Shown here: one piece after another, positions 4,991 through 5,533 of the stretch
Layout of the letters: every line of letters begins with the position of its first letter
Numbering within the stretch: position 1 is the first letter of the stretch
Source of the DNA: Anaerolineaceae bacterium
GTDB taxonomy: Bacteria > Chloroflexota > Anaerolineae > Anaerolineales > Anaerolineaceae
Reading direction: 5' to 3'
Length of the DNA: 5,533 nucleotides
Assembly (NCBI GenBank): GCA_021107195.1
Contig: JAIOTF010000405.1
Location: 1-5,533 of the forward strand
Made by a program: the position numbers and the translations under genes
The notes under the pieces: generated by a model
What the model was told of the DNA's origin: nothing
The model's database searches: none
What the model saw: only the letters and a program-made list of their open reading frames with translations

Positions 4991-5415
4991 GAATAATCTC
5001 CTTGCAGATCAGGACGAGAAACGATCTTGGTCTTAATGGAATACTTGTAAGATGCTTGGTGCAACGCTTCTTTTGCAACCTCTTCTGACAGACCACCGAT
5101 TTCCATCATGATCCGTCCTGGCTTCACCACTGCGACCCAATACTGCACATCACCCTTACCTTTACCCATACGGGTTTCAGCAGCACGGTGGGTATATGGC
5201 TTGTCAGGAAATATTCGGATCCAGACCTTACCGCGGCGGCGCATGACACGCACCGTTGCCCGGCGGGCAGCTTCAATCTGGCGGGCAGAAACCCAACCCG
5301 GTTCCAAAGCCTGAAGACCATAATCGCCAAACGACACTTCCGCGCCGCGCAACGCTTTACCTTTCATCCGGCCGCGCATCTGCTTTCGGTACTTTACTCG
5401 TTTTGGCATCAACAT
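4987..5415 (-). CDS. rplP: Large-subunit ribosomal protein L16 (uL16)
   Basis: L16 is a late-assembly 50S protein that organises the A-site tRNA region next to the peptidyl-transferase centre. The 142-residue product starts MLMPKRVKYRKQMRGRMKG. It carries EPGWVSARQIEAARRA (38-53), the block from VWIRIFPDKPYT (64-75) to ETRMGKGKGDVQYWVAVVKPG (80-100), and ends with a helix ALHQASYKY. Arg82 aligns with the arginine hydroxylated in E. coli L16 (Arg81); whether it is modified here is unknown. ATG at 5415 has GAGGTAG (5421-5427) upstream with about 8 nt from GAGG. A second ATG two codons in (5409) would make MPKRV, but MLMPKRV is a common family start. The 47-nt spacer to rpsC holds a hairpin. Confidence 0.98.
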   Translation of the reverse strand: MLMPKRVKYRKQMRGRMKGKALRGAEVSFGDYGLQALEPGWVSARQIEAARRATVRVMRRRGKVWIRIFPDKPYTHRAAETRMGKGKGDVQYWVAVVKPGRIMMEIGGLSEEVAKEALHQASYKYSIKTKIVSRPDLQGDYS

Positions 5416-5434
5416 AATAACTACCTCATATCAT

Positions 5435-5459
5435 CCACACTGTCGCCATGACAGCGCAG
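5435..5459 (-). promoter_or_regulatory. Candidate mRNA hairpin in the rpsC-rplP spacer
   Basis: The mRNA reads CTGTC-ATGGC-GACAG (perfect 5-bp core, loop 5445-5449), and the flanks extend pairing outward through G-T, C-G, G-T, T-G and C-G to ten pairs with three wobbles. It starts 3 nt after the S3 stop and ends 7 nt before the rplP ribosome-binding site. No T-run follows, so it is not an intrinsic terminator. It lies in the longest spacer of the window. Possible roles are RNA processing, pausing or translational control of L16; none is shown by the sequence. Confidence 0.4.
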
Positions 5460-5462
5460 CAA

Positions 5463-5533
5463 CTACTTGCTAACGTACACACCCTTGGTAGATTGCATCT
5501 CTTCTTCAGCCTGCGGCATAACTTCACCCTTAT
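5463..5533 (-). CDS. rpsC: Small-subunit ribosomal protein S3 (uS3), C-terminal end only (cut by window edge)
   Basis: Only the last 22 codons and the TAG stop (5463-5465) are in the window. Read from 5531 downward they give KGEVMPQAEEEMQSTKGVYV followed by SK. The position before rplP is where rpsC always sits in the S10 operon. The KGEV start of the fragment, following a codon that ends in AT and could be tyrosine, fits the family segment W.(Y)KGE at the end of the second S3 domain. S3 forms part of the mRNA entry tunnel and helicase site of the 30S subunit. The tail after KGE is short, about 19 residues, and rich in glutamate and glutamine. The call depends strongly on gene order, because the tail of S3 is poorly conserved. 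Confidence 0.9.
   Translation of the reverse strand, partial: KGEVMPQAEEEMQSTKGVYVSK

Noticed and set aside
5435..5459. Reading the rpsC-rplP hairpin as a terminator
   Set aside because: No run of T follows on the minus strand and an essential operon continues directly downstream.
1..5533. Mobile element, CRISPR array, tRNA or novel gene inserted in the operon
   Set aside because: All spacers are 47 nt or less, gene order is canonical and no long direct or terminal repeats were seen.

Overview
This window is a tightly packed ribosomal-protein operon, read entirely on the minus strand. It is the junction of the classical S10 and spc clusters. In transcription order (high to low coordinate) the genes are rpsC (last 22 codons only), rplP, rpmC, rpsQ, rplN, rplX, rplE, rpsN (zinc type), rpsH, rplF, rplR, rpsE, rpmD, rplO and secY (first 132 codons only). 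The window cuts rpsC at its 5' side and secY at its 3' side. The order is the canonical bacterial one with nothing inserted, missing or broken. No plus-strand gene, RNA gene, mobile element or CRISPR array is visible.

The organism is a bacterium of roughly balanced GC. Several traits fit Chloroflexota, perhaps near Anaerolineae: a four-cysteine short S14, a four-cysteine L24, an L15 with an RRLPFMRGEGF block, an S17 with an SATKRWVVE block, and an L16 starting MLMPKRVKYRKQ. This is recall-based pattern matching, not a tree, and I hold it at about 50%.

Layout: 5463-5533 is the S3 end, followed by a 47-nt spacer that is the longest in the window and holds a hairpin. Positions 4131-5415 are L16, L29, S17 and L14, linked by two ATGA overlaps and a 3-nt gap, so there is no room for a separate spc promoter before rplN and the S10 and spc clusters look fused. 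Positions 2591-4101 are L24, L5, S14 and S8. Positions 425-2565 are L6, L18, S5, L30 and L15. Positions 1-398 are the start of SecY.

The products work together as parts of the 30S (S3, S17, S14, S8, S5) and 50S subunits (L16, L29, L14, L24, L5, L6, L18, L30, L15), with SecY, the channel of the protein translocon, at the end. Nearly every start has a Shine-Dalgarno sequence, and those sites settle the starts of rpsH, rplF, rplR and rpsN, where longer in-frame extensions exist. Five upstream genes carry the next gene's ribosome-binding site inside their own last codons.

I see no undescribed system here. The items worth checking are small: inverted repeats at the rplN/rplX junction, in the rpsC-rplP spacer and early in rplR, and some sequence oddities in L15 and SecY.
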